Positions 1 through 7,724 of a DNA stretch of 41,150 bases are shown in pieces (within the stretch, counting starts at the first letter, position 1; each line of letters begins with the position of its first letter). Made by a program: the position numbers and the translations under genes. Under the pieces are notes generated by a model. That model saw nothing but the letters and a program-made list of their open reading frames with translations. It did not search any database and was not told the DNA's origin. The stretch comes from Methylobacterium jeotgali (GTDB lineage: Bacteria; Pseudomonadota; Alphaproteobacteria; Rhizobiales; Beijerinckiaceae). The DNA is taken from contig NZ_BPQR01000058.1 of the NCBI RefSeq assembly GCF_022179345.1, forward strand, positions 1 through 41,150, given 5' to 3'.

Positions 1-65
1 ACTGCCCCGCGTCACGCCGACGCCCGAACTGAAGGGCCTCGGGCGGCGGCGTGACGCGGGGCAGT
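1..65. repeat. Near-perfect inverted repeat at the left edge
   Basis: Bases 1-19 are the exact reverse complement of 47-65. After one mismatch (20/46), bases 21-27 are the reverse complement of 39-45. An 11-base loop (28-38) remains. The arm may continue left of the window. It lies inside the reading frame of the upstream gene. It could be a packaging-related structure close to the terminase genes, or a fold-back artefact if base 1 is also a contig end. Confidence 0.85.
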
Positions 66-214
66 TCGCCCAGGCCTTCCTGATCCCTGAGATCCCCTGG
101 ATCTTCGAGCCCTCTGTGGCCCCCGCTCCGGCCTTGTGGAGCGAAAGCGCGCCGCCCGACCATCTGCTCGAGGCCTTCCAGCGAGAGCTGGCCGAGGAGA
201 GCCTTCGGCCGTGA
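2..214 (+). CDS. 3' end of an unidentified gene upstream of the terminase (partial)
   Basis: An open frame enters from the left edge and ends in TGA at 212-214. About 70 residues are visible, ending in an acidic helical tail (LEAFQRELAEESLRP). The stop overlaps the terminase start as GTGA, the pattern of two translationally coupled phage genes. The position just before a large terminase gene is where a small terminase subunit often lies, but no helix-turn-helix or other diagnostic motif is visible in this fragment, so that role is only a guess from position. The first 65 bases of the fragment fold into a near-perfect inverted repeat, listed separately. The gene's start lies outside the window. 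Confidence 0.6.
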   Translation: MPRVTPTPELKGLGRRRDAGQFAQAFLIPEIPWIFEPSVAPAPALWSESAPPDHLLEAFQRELAEESLRP

Positions 215-1923
215 ACCCGCACCTGACGACCTTCATCGCGGGGCTCGACGAGCGCTTTCCCGACGACAGCACGACCATGTCGATGTCGGAGTGGATCGGA
301 TCGAACACCAAGCTCCGGCAGCGGCCGTTCAGCTTCAAGGGGTTCGAGTTCCAGCGTCAGATCGTGGACGACATGCATCCCGACCTGACGTGCATGAAGC
401 TCTCGCAGATCGGCCTCACCGAGGTCCAGATGCGGAAGTTCTTCGGCTTCCTGAAGCGCAACGTCGGAACGTCCGGCATCTTCTCGATGCCCACGCTTCC
501 AATGCGCGACCGCCTATCGCAGACCCGGATCAAGACCCTGATCGATGGCGAGTCCATCTTCAACGGGCCGATGGTCGCCAAGCCCGTGCGTCACAAGGGG
601 CTTTATCAGGTCGACGAGAGCTTCGGGTACATCACCGGCACCACCGAGGGCGAGGCGACCTCAATCTCGGCCGACATCCTCATGGAGGACGAGGTCGATC
701 TGGCCGACCAGTCCATGCGCTCGCTCTTCCAGTCGCGCCTCCAGGGCTCGCTCTGGAAGATCACGCAGCGCTTCTCGACGCCCACCTACCTCGGCTACGG
801 GATCGACGCCGCCTACCAGGCGTCCGACAAGCACGAGTGGTTCATCCGCTGTGCCTGCGGGCACCATCAGGTGCCGATCTTCCATCCTCGGTTCCTCTGC
901 CTGCCGGGGCTGCGAGGAGACCATGAGGATCTCTCGAAGCTCTCTCAGGAGCAGGTCGATGCCATCGACATGGACGGCACCTACGTCCGCTGCGAGAAGT
1001 GCTCCCGGCCGCTCGATCTCGGCGCGCCCGGGCGCGAGTGGATCCCGGAGTTCCCTTCGCGGCGAGCCCGGGGCTATCGCGTCCGGCCCTTCTCGATCAC
1101 CACGATCACGATCCCCTACATCTTCCGCATGCTGCTGGAGTACCAGCGCAAGGACAATCTGAAGGGCTGGCACAACACCGTCATCGGCGAGGCCTTCAAC
1201 GACAGCAACGCCCGGATCAGCGAGGAAGACCTCATCGCCATCATGACGCCTCGGCAGGTCGAGGCCGGCGAGCTGGGATCGGGCGACCTCTTCCTGGGCT
1301 GCGACGTCGGGCAGACCTGTCACGTCGTCATCGGGAAGCCGAACGCTCTCCTCGAGTTCCACCAGGTTCCACAGCACGACATCGTCGAGTTCGTGAAGGG
1401 CCGCGTGGAGACGCTGGGCATCATCCAGGGGGGCATCGACATGTACCCCTATACCCCGACCGCCGAGGCGATCCGCGACGTCACGAACGGCGTGATCATG
1501 CCTATGGCCTACTCGACGTCCAAGGTCGCGCCGGCGGTGAAGGAGCAGGTCGACGAGTTCGAGGTGATCACCCACTACACCATCAACCGGACGCAGGCTC
1601 TCGATCTGGTCGCGAAGCAGTGCCGGCTCCGCACCTGGCAGCTGGCCGGATACGGTCCTTTCGCCTCGCTCGTGAAGACCCACTTCCGTGACATGATCCG
1701 CATCGAGGCTCCCGACGAGCCTCCGGTCTGGAACAAGATCAATGGAGATGATCACTTTCTGCATGCCGCTGCTTTGCAGCAGACGGCAGTTCGTCTGCGT
1801 GCGGGCATCGAGTTTTCGACCGATCAAAGATCTTCTGTTTTCTTAGGAGGCGGCTCACGGTTGTTCCAGCCTGTCGGTCGACCCATATTTCGTGGCGCTG
1901 ATCATGCCGGGGTTCTACGCTAG
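211..1923 (+). CDS. Terminase large subunit, GpA family (DNA packaging ATPase/nuclease)
   Basis: The large terminase cuts concatemeric DNA and pumps it into the prohead through the portal. The 570-residue product has the GpA layout: a degenerate Walker A (LSQIGLTE, residues 64-71, resembling the AQ-x-G-x-TE form of this family), a Walker B ending MEDE (158-161), and a zinc-finger-like insert with Cys214, Cys216, Cys261 and Cys264. The C-terminal nuclease domain has candidate metal ligands Asp365 (GCDVGQ) and Asp513/Asp514 (NGDDHF). The start is taken as GTG 211, because it overlaps the previous stop as GTGA and has GAGGAG 13-18 bases upstream; the frame is open further upstream but without a comparable signal. 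The portal gene begins on its last base. The family call is firm; the exact metal ligands are inferred. Confidence 0.93.
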   Translation: MNPHLTTFIAGLDERFPDDSTTMSMSEWIGSNTKLRQRPFSFKGFEFQRQIVDDMHPDLTCMKLSQIGLTEVQMRKFFGFLKRNVGTSGIFSMPTLPMRDRLSQTRIKTLIDGESIFNGPMVAKPVRHKGLYQVDESFGYITGTTEGEATSISADILMEDEVDLADQSMRSLFQSRLQGSLWKITQRFSTPTYLGYGIDAAYQASDKHEWFIRCACGHHQVPIFHPRFLCLPGLRGDHEDLSKLSQEQVDAIDMDGTYVRCEKCSRPLDLGAPGREWIPEFPSRRARGYRVRPFSITTITIPYIFRMLLEYQRKDNLKGWHNTVIGEAFNDSNARISEEDLIAIMTPRQVEAGELGSGDLFLGCDVGQTCHVVIGKPNALLEFHQVPQHDIVEFVKGRVETLGIIQGGIDMYPYTPTAEAIRDVTNGVIMPMAYSTSKVAPAVKEQVDEFEVITHYTINRTQALDLVAKQCRLRTWQLAGYGPFASLVKTHFRDMIRIEAPDEPPVWNKINGDDHFLHAAALQQTAVRLRAGIEFSTDQRSSVFLGGGSRLFQPVGRPIFRGADHAGVLR

Positions 1924-3497
1924 TGGCCGACAATCTTGCATCGAAGCTGCTGGCGATCGTACCCTTCAAGAAGAAGGCGCGTGCCGGCGGTACTGCGAAC
2001 ACGCCGACCTACAATCCGCAGAACGCGGATCAGGTCCTGACGCTGCCGCAGTACCGTGACCACCAGGACGATCTCTTTCAGGACCGTCTGGCGGACAACA
2101 GCCAGAGCCTCATCAAGAAGATGATGCAGAACGACCCGGACATGTCCGGGACCGTGAACGGCTACCTGACGCTCGCCGACACCCAGATGATCGTCTACGC
2201 CGAGGATCTGGACGGCAATGTCGACGAGGAGAAGAGCCGCGAGCTGCAGCAGCTCGTGACGAAGCTCTCTCACCAGACGGACTATACCCTCGGCTTTCAG
2301 CTTCGGCAGGGCATCTACCGTCAGGCTGAAGAGCTTCGCTACATGCTCCTGATGCGGGGCGCGATCGGGGGCGAGCTGGTCTTCGATAAGGCCGGGACAC
2401 CCGACCATATTCGCAATGTCGACATGGCCGGCATCCGCTGGGTCGAGAAGAAGCCCGGCGACTACAAGCCGGGCCAGGTCGTGCCCGGCGTCTCGGATCC
2501 TGTCCCGATCGACACGCCCGCCTTCATGGTGGCGTTCTATCGGCGCGATCCCACCGCGATCTACACCGTCTCCCCGTTCGTCTCGGCGATCAACACCATC
2601 GCCGCGCGACAGCAGGTCATCAACGACCTCTACCGCATCATGCGCGCGACCGGGTATCCGCGCATCGAGATCAAGGTGCTCGAGGAGATCCTGACCAAGA
2701 ACATGCCGGCGACCTATCGCCAGCCTGGCAGGGAGCAGGAGAAGCAGGACTGGCTGAATGCGCGCTACGGCGAGATCCAGTCCGCCTTCGACAACATCGC
2801 GGTAGACCAGAGCCTCGTCCACTCGGATGCCGTCGAGCTGAAGATGCTCAATGACAAGGCGCCGGGGACGGCGCTCAACATCACGCCGATCATCGAGGTG
2901 CTGAACGCCCAGAACCAGGCCGCACTCAAGACCATGAGCACGATCCTAGGTCGAGGCAGCTCGGGCGTGAACACGGGCTCCGTCGAGGCGCGCCTGGCCG
3001 CTCTCTACGCCGACCAGCTGAACGAGCCCCTGGCCGACTTCTACGGTCGGATGTTCTCCTTCGTCCTGCACCAGGACGGCTACCAGGGCTTCGCTCGCGT
3101 CGAGTTCGATCCTGCCGAGCTGCGCCCATGGACCGAACTCGAGCCGCAGCTCACGCTTCGCTCGCAGCGCCTGCGCCAGGACCTCTCGGACGGCCTCATC
3201 ACGGACGTCGAGTACCATCTCTGGGTCTACAAGCGACTGCCGCCGCCGGGCGCTCCGCAGCTCTCAGGGACCGGTTTCTTGTCGGCCATCGAGAGCGCGC
3301 CGGCCGGCGATACCTCGGGCACGACCAAGGCGAAGCCCGAGGACGTCAGCCCGAAGACGGACAGTGTCGGTCGTGCCTCGAGTCCGCCGCGCACGCGCGC
3401 CACGGCCGCCAACCGCCGGCAGACGCGACGCCTGGCGATGGCAAGTCTCACCGGGCAAGCCTACAAGATGATCGAGGAGCAACGTACTGACCCCTAA
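1923..3497 (+). CDS. Portal protein
   Basis: The 524-residue product is the likely dodecameric portal through which DNA enters and leaves the capsid. Evidence is its place between the terminase and the head maturation genes, its typical length, and its composition: a mixed alpha/beta core, a long helical stretch around residues 280-390 (consistent with the portal stem and clip), then a basic, low-complexity tail from about residue 460. The start GTG 1923 shares its G with the terminase TAG stop, a tight translational coupling. The TAA stop lies inside a strong hairpin (3478-3520). No short diagnostic motif is visible, so the call rests on order, size and overall character. Confidence 0.82.
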   Translation: MADNLASKLLAIVPFKKKARAGGTANTPTYNPQNADQVLTLPQYRDHQDDLFQDRLADNSQSLIKKMMQNDPDMSGTVNGYLTLADTQMIVYAEDLDGNVDEEKSRELQQLVTKLSHQTDYTLGFQLRQGIYRQAEELRYMLLMRGAIGGELVFDKAGTPDHIRNVDMAGIRWVEKKPGDYKPGQVVPGVSDPVPIDTPAFMVAFYRRDPTAIYTVSPFVSAINTIAARQQVINDLYRIMRATGYPRIEIKVLEEILTKNMPATYRQPGREQEKQDWLNARYGEIQSAFDNIAVDQSLVHSDAVELKMLNDKAPGTALNITPIIEVLNAQNQAALKTMSTILGRGSSGVNTGSVEARLAALYADQLNEPLADFYGRMFSFVLHQDGYQGFARVEFDPAELRPWTELEPQLTLRSQRLRQDLSDGLITDVEYHLWVYKRLPPPGAPQLSGTGFLSAIESAPAGDTSGTTKAKPEDVSPKTDSVGRASSPPRTRATAANRRQTRRLAMASLTGQAYKMIEEQRTDP

Positions 3498-3520
3498 TTG
3501 TTAGGGGCACGTACGTTGCT
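3478..3520 (+). promoter_or_regulatory. Two-part hairpin spanning the portal stop codon
   Basis: The outer arms 3478-3487 (AGCAACGTAC) and 3511-3520 (GTACGTTGCT) pair over 10 bases. A 3x3 internal loop follows, then inner arms 3491-3497 (CCCCTAA) and 3501-3507 (TTAGGGG) pair over 7 bases around a TTG loop. The portal stop TAA is the end of the inner left arm. The only Shine-Dalgarno-like AGGGG before the next gene (GTG 3524) is in the inner right arm and would be hidden when the hairpin forms. No T-tract follows, so it is not a standard intrinsic terminator. Translational coupling is an inference. Confidence 0.75.
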
Positions 3521-3523
3521 GTC

Positions 3524-4744
3524 GTGTTGAAGCATAAGGCGGTTATTCCTATCTCGCTGCAAGCTCAACACGGACCCCTTGTTGTGAAGCAGCTCACCCT
3601 CAACGACGAACTGAAGGCCCGCGTCAAGTCCGCGGCGCCGGACGTCGACCCGGAGAAGGTGGCGATTTTCGAGGCCGCGGCGCTTTCCACGGCGCCCGTC
3701 CGCAAGAAGCACCCGGTCTACATGGGTGCGGTCCACACGACGAATTTCCTCGCCCAGATGCTGGGCGAGCTGACCAAGGAGAGCCGGCCGCTGCAGATCA
3801 TGCACGGCAGCTCGGACGGAGATCAGCTCCCTATCGGGCGGGTCTTCGCCGGCAACATCTCCGAGGGAACGGGGATCGACGGCGCGACCGAGTTGCTGAC
3901 CCTGTTCTGGATCGACAACACCCACTCGGATCTGATCGCGAAGGTCAATTCGGGCACCATCGACCAGGTGAGCGTCGCGATCCTGGGCAAGTCGGCGAAG
4001 TCCAACAAGACCGGCTTCGACTTCATGGGGCCGAAGGCTGACATTGAGAACATCTGGGGCGGTGTCGACGACAAGGGCAACCGCATGGGCCACGACGGGG
4101 CGCATGTGATTGTCGACGAACTGGACAGCTGGTTTGAGATGAGTCTGGTCGGCCAGGGCGGCGCGCAGGGTGCCCGCATCAAGGGCAACCGGCTTCAGCT
4201 CTCGGCCTCAGGGCAGGAGGTCCCCCAGCTGACCCTCGAGCTTTCCACCGGGTCGGCGGCGCCGACGCCGATCAAGACCGACCCGCAGAAGGACCTATTC
4301 GACATGGACGCCAAGGATTTCGCCGGCATCATCGCCGAGAACGCGACCAAGCTGGCCAACGCCGAGGCCGCGGCGAAGACCGAGAAGGAGCGCGCCGACG
4401 CGCTGCAGACGCAGCTCACCGCGGCGCAGTCGGAGCTGACCGAGCTGAAGGGCTCGGACCAGGCCGCGAAGCTCACCGCCGCCGAGGCCAAGGCGACCGA
4501 CCTCCAGACCAAGCTCGACGCCGCGCTCGCCCTCCCCGGCAAGCTCGTCGCCCCGCTCTTCACCATGCTCGGCCAGACGAGCGCGACGCTCGATGCCGAC
4601 CCGGACAAGGCCGTGACGCAGGTTCGCGAGGCGCTCGACGGCGTCAAGGCGATCGGCGCCCGGCTGTCCGGCGGCCTCGCTCAGCTCGGCTCGGCGCCCG
4701 CCCGCTCCAACAGCAACGCCGGCTTCAAGCGGCGCGCCTCGTAA
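3524..4744 (+). CDS. Putative prohead protease with C-terminal scaffold-like region
   Basis: The 406-residue product lies between portal and decoration/capsid genes, where head maturation proteases and scaffolds are encoded. The N-terminal two thirds (about 1-240) is beta-rich, with a segment around HTTNFLAQMLGE and repeated 'D-G-D-x-L-P-I-G-R' type strands, compatible with a prohead-protease-like fold. From about residue 260 the sequence becomes a heptad-like, Ala/Glu/Lys-rich coiled coil (residues 265-340), typical of scaffold delta domains, and it ends basic (FKRRAS). I cannot point to a certain catalytic Ser/His pair. The start GTG 3524 is weak and lies just after a hairpin; TTG 3527 is an alternative. 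An internal start at 4304 could make the scaffold part alone. Function is inferred from order and architecture. Confidence 0.6.
   Translation: MLKHKAVIPISLQAQHGPLVVKQLTLNDELKARVKSAAPDVDPEKVAIFEAAALSTAPVRKKHPVYMGAVHTTNFLAQMLGELTKESRPLQIMHGSSDGDQLPIGRVFAGNISEGTGIDGATELLTLFWIDNTHSDLIAKVNSGTIDQVSVAILGKSAKSNKTGFDFMGPKADIENIWGGVDDKGNRMGHDGAHVIVDELDSWFEMSLVGQGGAQGARIKGNRLQLSASGQEVPQLTLELSTGSAAPTPIKTDPQKDLFDMDAKDFAGIIAENATKLANAEAAAKTEKERADALQTQLTAAQSELTELKGSDQAAKLTAAEAKATDLQTKLDAALALPGKLVAPLFTMLGQTSATLDADPDKAVTQVREALDGVKAIGARLSGGLAQLGSAPARSNSNAGFKRRAS
4304..4744 (+). CDS. Possible nested in-frame scaffold protein
   Basis: An in-frame ATG at 4304 has AAGGA ten bases upstream and would give a 146-residue protein starting MDAKDFAGIIAEN. 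This is exactly the coiled-coil part of the larger product. Nested scaffold genes inside protease genes are established for lambda (C/Nu3) and relatives. Here the nested product is inferred only from the domain boundary, the ATG and the modest ribosome-binding site. Confidence 0.4.
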   Translation: MDAKDFAGIIAENATKLANAEAAAKTEKERADALQTQLTAAQSELTELKGSDQAAKLTAAEAKATDLQTKLDAALALPGKLVAPLFTMLGQTSATLDADPDKAVTQVREALDGVKAIGARLSGGLAQLGSAPARSNSNAGFKRRAS

Positions 4745-4793
4745 GCGCCGGCTCCCGCCGCCCCGCAACACGATCTGACAGGAGCCAACGGCC

Positions 4794-5210
4794 ATGTCCG
4801 CCCCCTTCCACAAGACCGTTCACGTCCACTCGATCAAGAACGAGCCCTTCAACCGCACGATGGTCTTCACGCTGCCCAACGGCATCAGCAAGACCGACGT
4901 TCTGGGCCGCCTCGTGGAGCCGGACCCGGCGGTCCCCTGCGGGATGAAGCTCCTGACGGACGGTGCCCAGATCCACGGCAGCGTGGCTCGCATCGACGTC
5001 TACGAGGATCGCGGCATGATCACCGCCCAGTTCCGGTTCTCCGAGCTGGTCCCGATCCTCGCCAACGACACCCTCGCTCAGGGCGATCCCGTGGTCGGCG
5101 CCGGTAACGGCTTCGTGAAGAAGGGTGTCGCGGGCAACAGCCCCGGCGTCTTCGTCGCCGAGGTTCTGACGATCAAGGGCGTGAAGTACGCGTCCATCGT
5201 CAAGCTCTGA
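4794..5210 (+). CDS. Head decoration-like protein
   Basis: This 138-residue beta-rich protein lies directly before the major capsid gene. Phages often encode there a small decoration protein that binds capsomers and stabilises the filled head. The C-terminal half carries the pattern 'LAQGDPVVGAGNGFVKKG' followed by two short strands, similar in style to lambda gpD-type proteins, but no strict motif proves the family. The start ATG 4794 has AGGAG 9 bases upstream. It is followed by a 101-base gap that holds a hairpin and the first copy of the GGTACG palindrome, suggesting that the capsid gene downstream is controlled separately. Confidence 0.6.
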   Translation: MSAPFHKTVHVHSIKNEPFNRTMVFTLPNGISKTDVLGRLVEPDPAVPCGMKLLTDGAQIHGSVARIDVYEDRGMITAQFRFSELVPILANDTLAQGDPVVGAGNGFVKKGVAGNSPGVFVAEVLTIKGVKYASIVKL

Positions 5211-5216
5211 TCAATA

Positions 5217-5240
5217 CCGACCGGGTCGTTACTCGGTCGG
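5217..5240 (+). repeat. Small hairpin after the decoration gene
   Basis: CCGACCG (5217-5223) pairs with CGGTCGG (5234-5240) around a 10-base loop, shortly after the decoration stop. No T-tract follows, so it may attenuate or protect an mRNA end rather than terminate it. Confidence 0.4.
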
Positions 5241-5269
5241 CCCAACGCAACAACTGTGTTCAACCCTAG

Positions 5270-5286
5270 TGGTACGTTCCGTACCA
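5270..5286. promoter_or_regulatory. GGTACG palindrome, copy 1 (before the major capsid gene)
   Basis: TGGTACGTTCCGTACCA is a perfect 7-3-7 palindrome, 25 bases before the capsid ATG and upstream of its GAGGAG ribosome-binding site. Together with one flanking G it is identical over 18 bases to the copy at 34562-34578. Four copies of the core exist in the window. It could be an operator for a dimeric regulator or an RNA hairpin in the leader. Confidence 0.75.
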
Positions 5287-5311
5287 AGAACAGCCCGAGG
5301 AGTACGGGACA

Positions 5312-6520
5312 ATGACCATCCGCCCCCTGCATGAGCTTGCCGCGGCTCGCCAGTCCCCTGAGGGCCTTCTGGCCGGTCTGGCGCTGCGCAACGACGAGGA
5401 CGGCTCGATCCGGGCCGGCAAGCAGCTGATCTCCAGCGCCCGCTCCTACGGCCTGGAGATGCGCGACTACCTGCGGCTCGCCATCGACCCGACGAAGTCG
5501 GAGAACCGCGACAACTACGAGGAGCTGAACGGCTACGAGGCCGCGCTCAAGTTCCTCAACCTGCCGATCGGCGACGACTTCGACAGCGGCGTCACCCTCG
5601 ACCTCGCCTCGGACACCTTCCAGTACAGCCCCGGCACCCGGGCGCTGTTCCCGGAGGTCGTGGACGACCTCATCCGTTCGACCTCGCGCCAGGTCGACTA
5701 CGAGACCCTGCCCTCGCTCGTCGGCTCCAGCCGGACCATCAACGGCGTGGAGATGATCTCGACGGTCATCAACGACGAGAACGCCGACGACTTCAAGGTC
5801 ATCGGGCCGGTCACCGAGTTCGGCCGGTTCCGCATCGGGTCCATCTCGACGAGCGAGAAGCGCGTCAAGATGTACAAGATCGGCGGCGGCTACCGGACCT
5901 CCTACGAGTTCCAGCGGCGCTCCCGCCTCGACCTGCTCACGCCCTATGCGGCGCGCATGATGCGTGAGCTGGAGCTGTCGAAGGTCGGCCTCGCCACGGA
6001 GCTGCTCGTCAACGGCGACACCGTCAACCCGGCCGCCGTCGTCAAGACCCAGTCGTCCTTCAACGGCACGCCCGGTGTCCCGAACGCGACCGCCGGACGG
6101 ATCTCCTACCTGCACCTCCTGCAGTGGCTCGTGTCGCGGGCCAAGGCCGGTGTCCCGATCGACACGGTCGTCGGCAACTGGGACAGCTACATCCAGTGGC
6201 TGTTCATGTTCGCCCTGCCGACCGCGGGCGCGGCGACCACGACCGACGCCGAGAACCTCGCGGCGACCGGCTTCCGCATCGGTGGTGTGCCGCTGCTCAA
6301 CGGCCAGATCAACTTCGTGCTCTCCACCACGGCGCCGGCCGGACAGCTCATCGGCATCCGCCGGTCCGAGACCCTGGAGCAGCTGACGGAGGCGGGCTCG
6401 CTCATCAACGAGAGCGAGCGCGCGATCCAGGAGCAGTCGATCACCTACGTCAAGTCGGAGGTCTCCGGCTTCCGCCTGGTCTTCGGCGACACCCGCGAGA
6501 TCTACAACTACAACGCGTAA
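5312..6520 (+). CDS. Major capsid protein (HK97-fold expected)
   Basis: The 402-residue product is the expected shell-forming protein. Evidence is its position after the decoration gene and before the neck genes, its typical length, and its character. A helical N-terminal region (1-60) comes first, then a long body with alternating strands and helices, including EFGRFRIGSISTSEKRVKMY around 170-190 (E-loop/P-domain-like), a helical spine around 205-235, and an 'A-domain'-like C-terminal half ending RLVFGDTREIYNYNA. A terminal strand of this style is common in HK97-fold capsids. The start ATG 5312 has GAGGAG 8 bases upstream. A hairpin at 6543-6568 follows it. The name is firm by context; the fold is inferred. 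Confidence 0.85.
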   Translation: MTIRPLHELAAARQSPEGLLAGLALRNDEDGSIRAGKQLISSARSYGLEMRDYLRLAIDPTKSENRDNYEELNGYEAALKFLNLPIGDDFDSGVTLDLASDTFQYSPGTRALFPEVVDDLIRSTSRQVDYETLPSLVGSSRTINGVEMISTVINDENADDFKVIGPVTEFGRFRIGSISTSEKRVKMYKIGGGYRTSYEFQRRSRLDLLTPYAARMMRELELSKVGLATELLVNGDTVNPAAVVKTQSSFNGTPGVPNATAGRISYLHLLQWLVSRAKAGVPIDTVVGNWDSYIQWLFMFALPTAGAATTTDAENLAATGFRIGGVPLLNGQINFVLSTTAPAGQLIGIRRSETLEQLTEAGSLINESERAIQEQSITYVKSEVSGFRLVFGDTREIYNYNA

Positions 6521-6542
6521 GTTGTAGGCGCTGTCTCGAGCA

Positions 6543-6568
6543 CCCGCCGCGCAGTTGTGTGCGGCGGG
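6543..6568 (+). terminator. Terminator-like hairpin after the capsid gene
   Basis: CCCGCCGC (6543-6550) pairs perfectly with GCGGCGGG (6561-6568), and three further inner pairs (one G-U) leave a GTTG loop. It is followed by ACTATTTCG, only a poor T-tract. It may act as a leaky terminator or 3'-end stabiliser that sets the high capsid mRNA level apart from the neck genes. Confidence 0.5.
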
Positions 6569-6592
6569 ACTATTTCGCGGAGGGTCGCACCT

Positions 6593-6964
6593 ATGAAGAT
6601 CCTAGTCAGTACCAACGGCCCGTTCCAGCTCATGAACTCGGCCCGCGAGGAGCTGGTCCGTGCTGACGGCATCACCGTGGTCGAGAAGTCCCTGCACTGG
6701 TCCGAGTTCATCTCGCTCGGGAAGGTCGAGGTTCACGCTCAGGTCAACGACGAGGCGACGGATGCGGAATGGCTGGAGACGCTCGCTGCCAGCGATGGTG
6801 ACGAGGAGCTGGCTCTCGCGAGCTTCCTGGATCGCTACCCCGTGGACGCCGAGAGCGCCCGGCGGCCCGAGAGCAAGCCCGTCCCGCCCTCGACCAAGCA
6901 GGTCGAGCACAACGCGCCGAAGAAGGGCCGTCAGGCCAGCCCCGCAGCGTCGAAGCAGGAGTGA
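6593..6964 (+). CDS. Hypothetical head-tail junction protein
   Basis: A 123-residue protein of unknown family. The start ATG 6593 is chosen because GGAGG lies 9 bases upstream; the frame extends further left to a non-ATG start with no such signal. The first 80 residues look folded (MKILVSTNGPFQLMN, then two strands and a helix EWLETLAASDGDEELALASF). The last 35 are Pro/Lys-rich and probably disordered. It lies between capsid and connector genes, where short adaptor or capsid-vertex proteins are common. No function can be assigned from sequence. Confidence 0.65.
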   Translation: MKILVSTNGPFQLMNSAREELVRADGITVVEKSLHWSEFISLGKVEVHAQVNDEATDAEWLETLAASDGDEELALASFLDRYPVDAESARRPESKPVPPSTKQVEHNAPKKGRQASPAASKQE

Positions 6965-6967
6965 CCT

Positions 6968-7720
6968 GTGGACGTCCTACCTTCAACCCCCGTGACGCTC
7001 TGGGTCGATTTCGAGGCGCCACAGGGGCTGGTGGTCCCGGACGTCGGCTCGGTCAAGTACAGCCTGTATGATGGCGCGGGTGCCCCACTGACCATCGCTC
7101 AGGCTCTGGCCCCGGAGGCGGACGCCACCGGGGTCTCTATCCCCATCCTCGCCATTCACCAGACCATCGCGTTGGATCGTAGCTTCGAGCGCCGGCAGGT
7201 CGTGGTGACCTTCACGGCCGAAGGCTGTGGCTACCAGAAGCGCCTCGCCTACCGCGTCGTCGAGCTGCCCCTGCACAGCGTCGTGCCGGACGATGTCCGA
7301 GCCTACCTCGGCATCAACGAGGACGAGCTGCGCGACGACGAGGTTGATCTTTTCGCGGCCGGCTTGGTCCTCGAGGGCCTCGTAGGGAAGGATCGCCTGG
7401 AGGCGGCGCTGACGTCTGGCACGTTGGCCGAGGTGCGCGCCACACGCGCCGTCGTGCTGTCGGCCGCTCAGCTGCTCTTCCCGGGCCTGCGATACCGGAT
7501 CGCGCAGTCGAAGACGGACGGGACCCTCAAGTTCGAGCGGTTAAAAGAGGCTGGCACCTTCGATGCGCTGGTGGCGGCGACTGCCGACGAGCTGACCGGG
7601 ATCGCCGTCGAGATGGGCTACGTCGGACCCGATGTGGGAGCCATCCCGGCCCTGCAGCTCGGCATCGTCACGACCGATCCGGTCACCGGCGTCGCGCCCG
7701 CCACCAGCATCGGGGGCTGA
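6968..7720 (+). CDS. Putative head-tail connector/adaptor
   Basis: The 250-residue product has a beta-rich N-terminal half (about 1-95, Ig-like in style) and a helical C-terminal half starting VVPDDVRAYLGINEDELRDD. The latter resembles the DNA-packaging adaptor proteins (HK97 gp6 / SPP1 gp15 type) that dock under the portal, which also begin with a short 'DDVRAxLG' style helix. Start GTG 6968 has AGGAG 6 bases upstream. Position directly after the capsid block fits. The fused beta domain is unusual for a simple adaptor. Family membership is inferred from pattern and order. Confidence 0.55.
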   Translation: MDVLPSTPVTLWVDFEAPQGLVVPDVGSVKYSLYDGAGAPLTIAQALAPEADATGVSIPILAIHQTIALDRSFERRQVVVTFTAEGCGYQKRLAYRVVELPLHSVVPDDVRAYLGINEDELRDDEVDLFAAGLVLEGLVGKDRLEAALTSGTLAEVRATRAVVLSAAQLLFPGLRYRIAQSKTDGTLKFERLKEAGTFDALVAATADELTGIAVEMGYVGPDVGAIPALQLGIVTTDPVTGVAPATSIGG

Positions 7721-7724
7721 GCCC

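Noticed and set aside
661..1827. Long leftward frame opposite the terminase gene
   Set aside because: Shadow of a gene with clear Walker and nuclease motifs; no independent signal.
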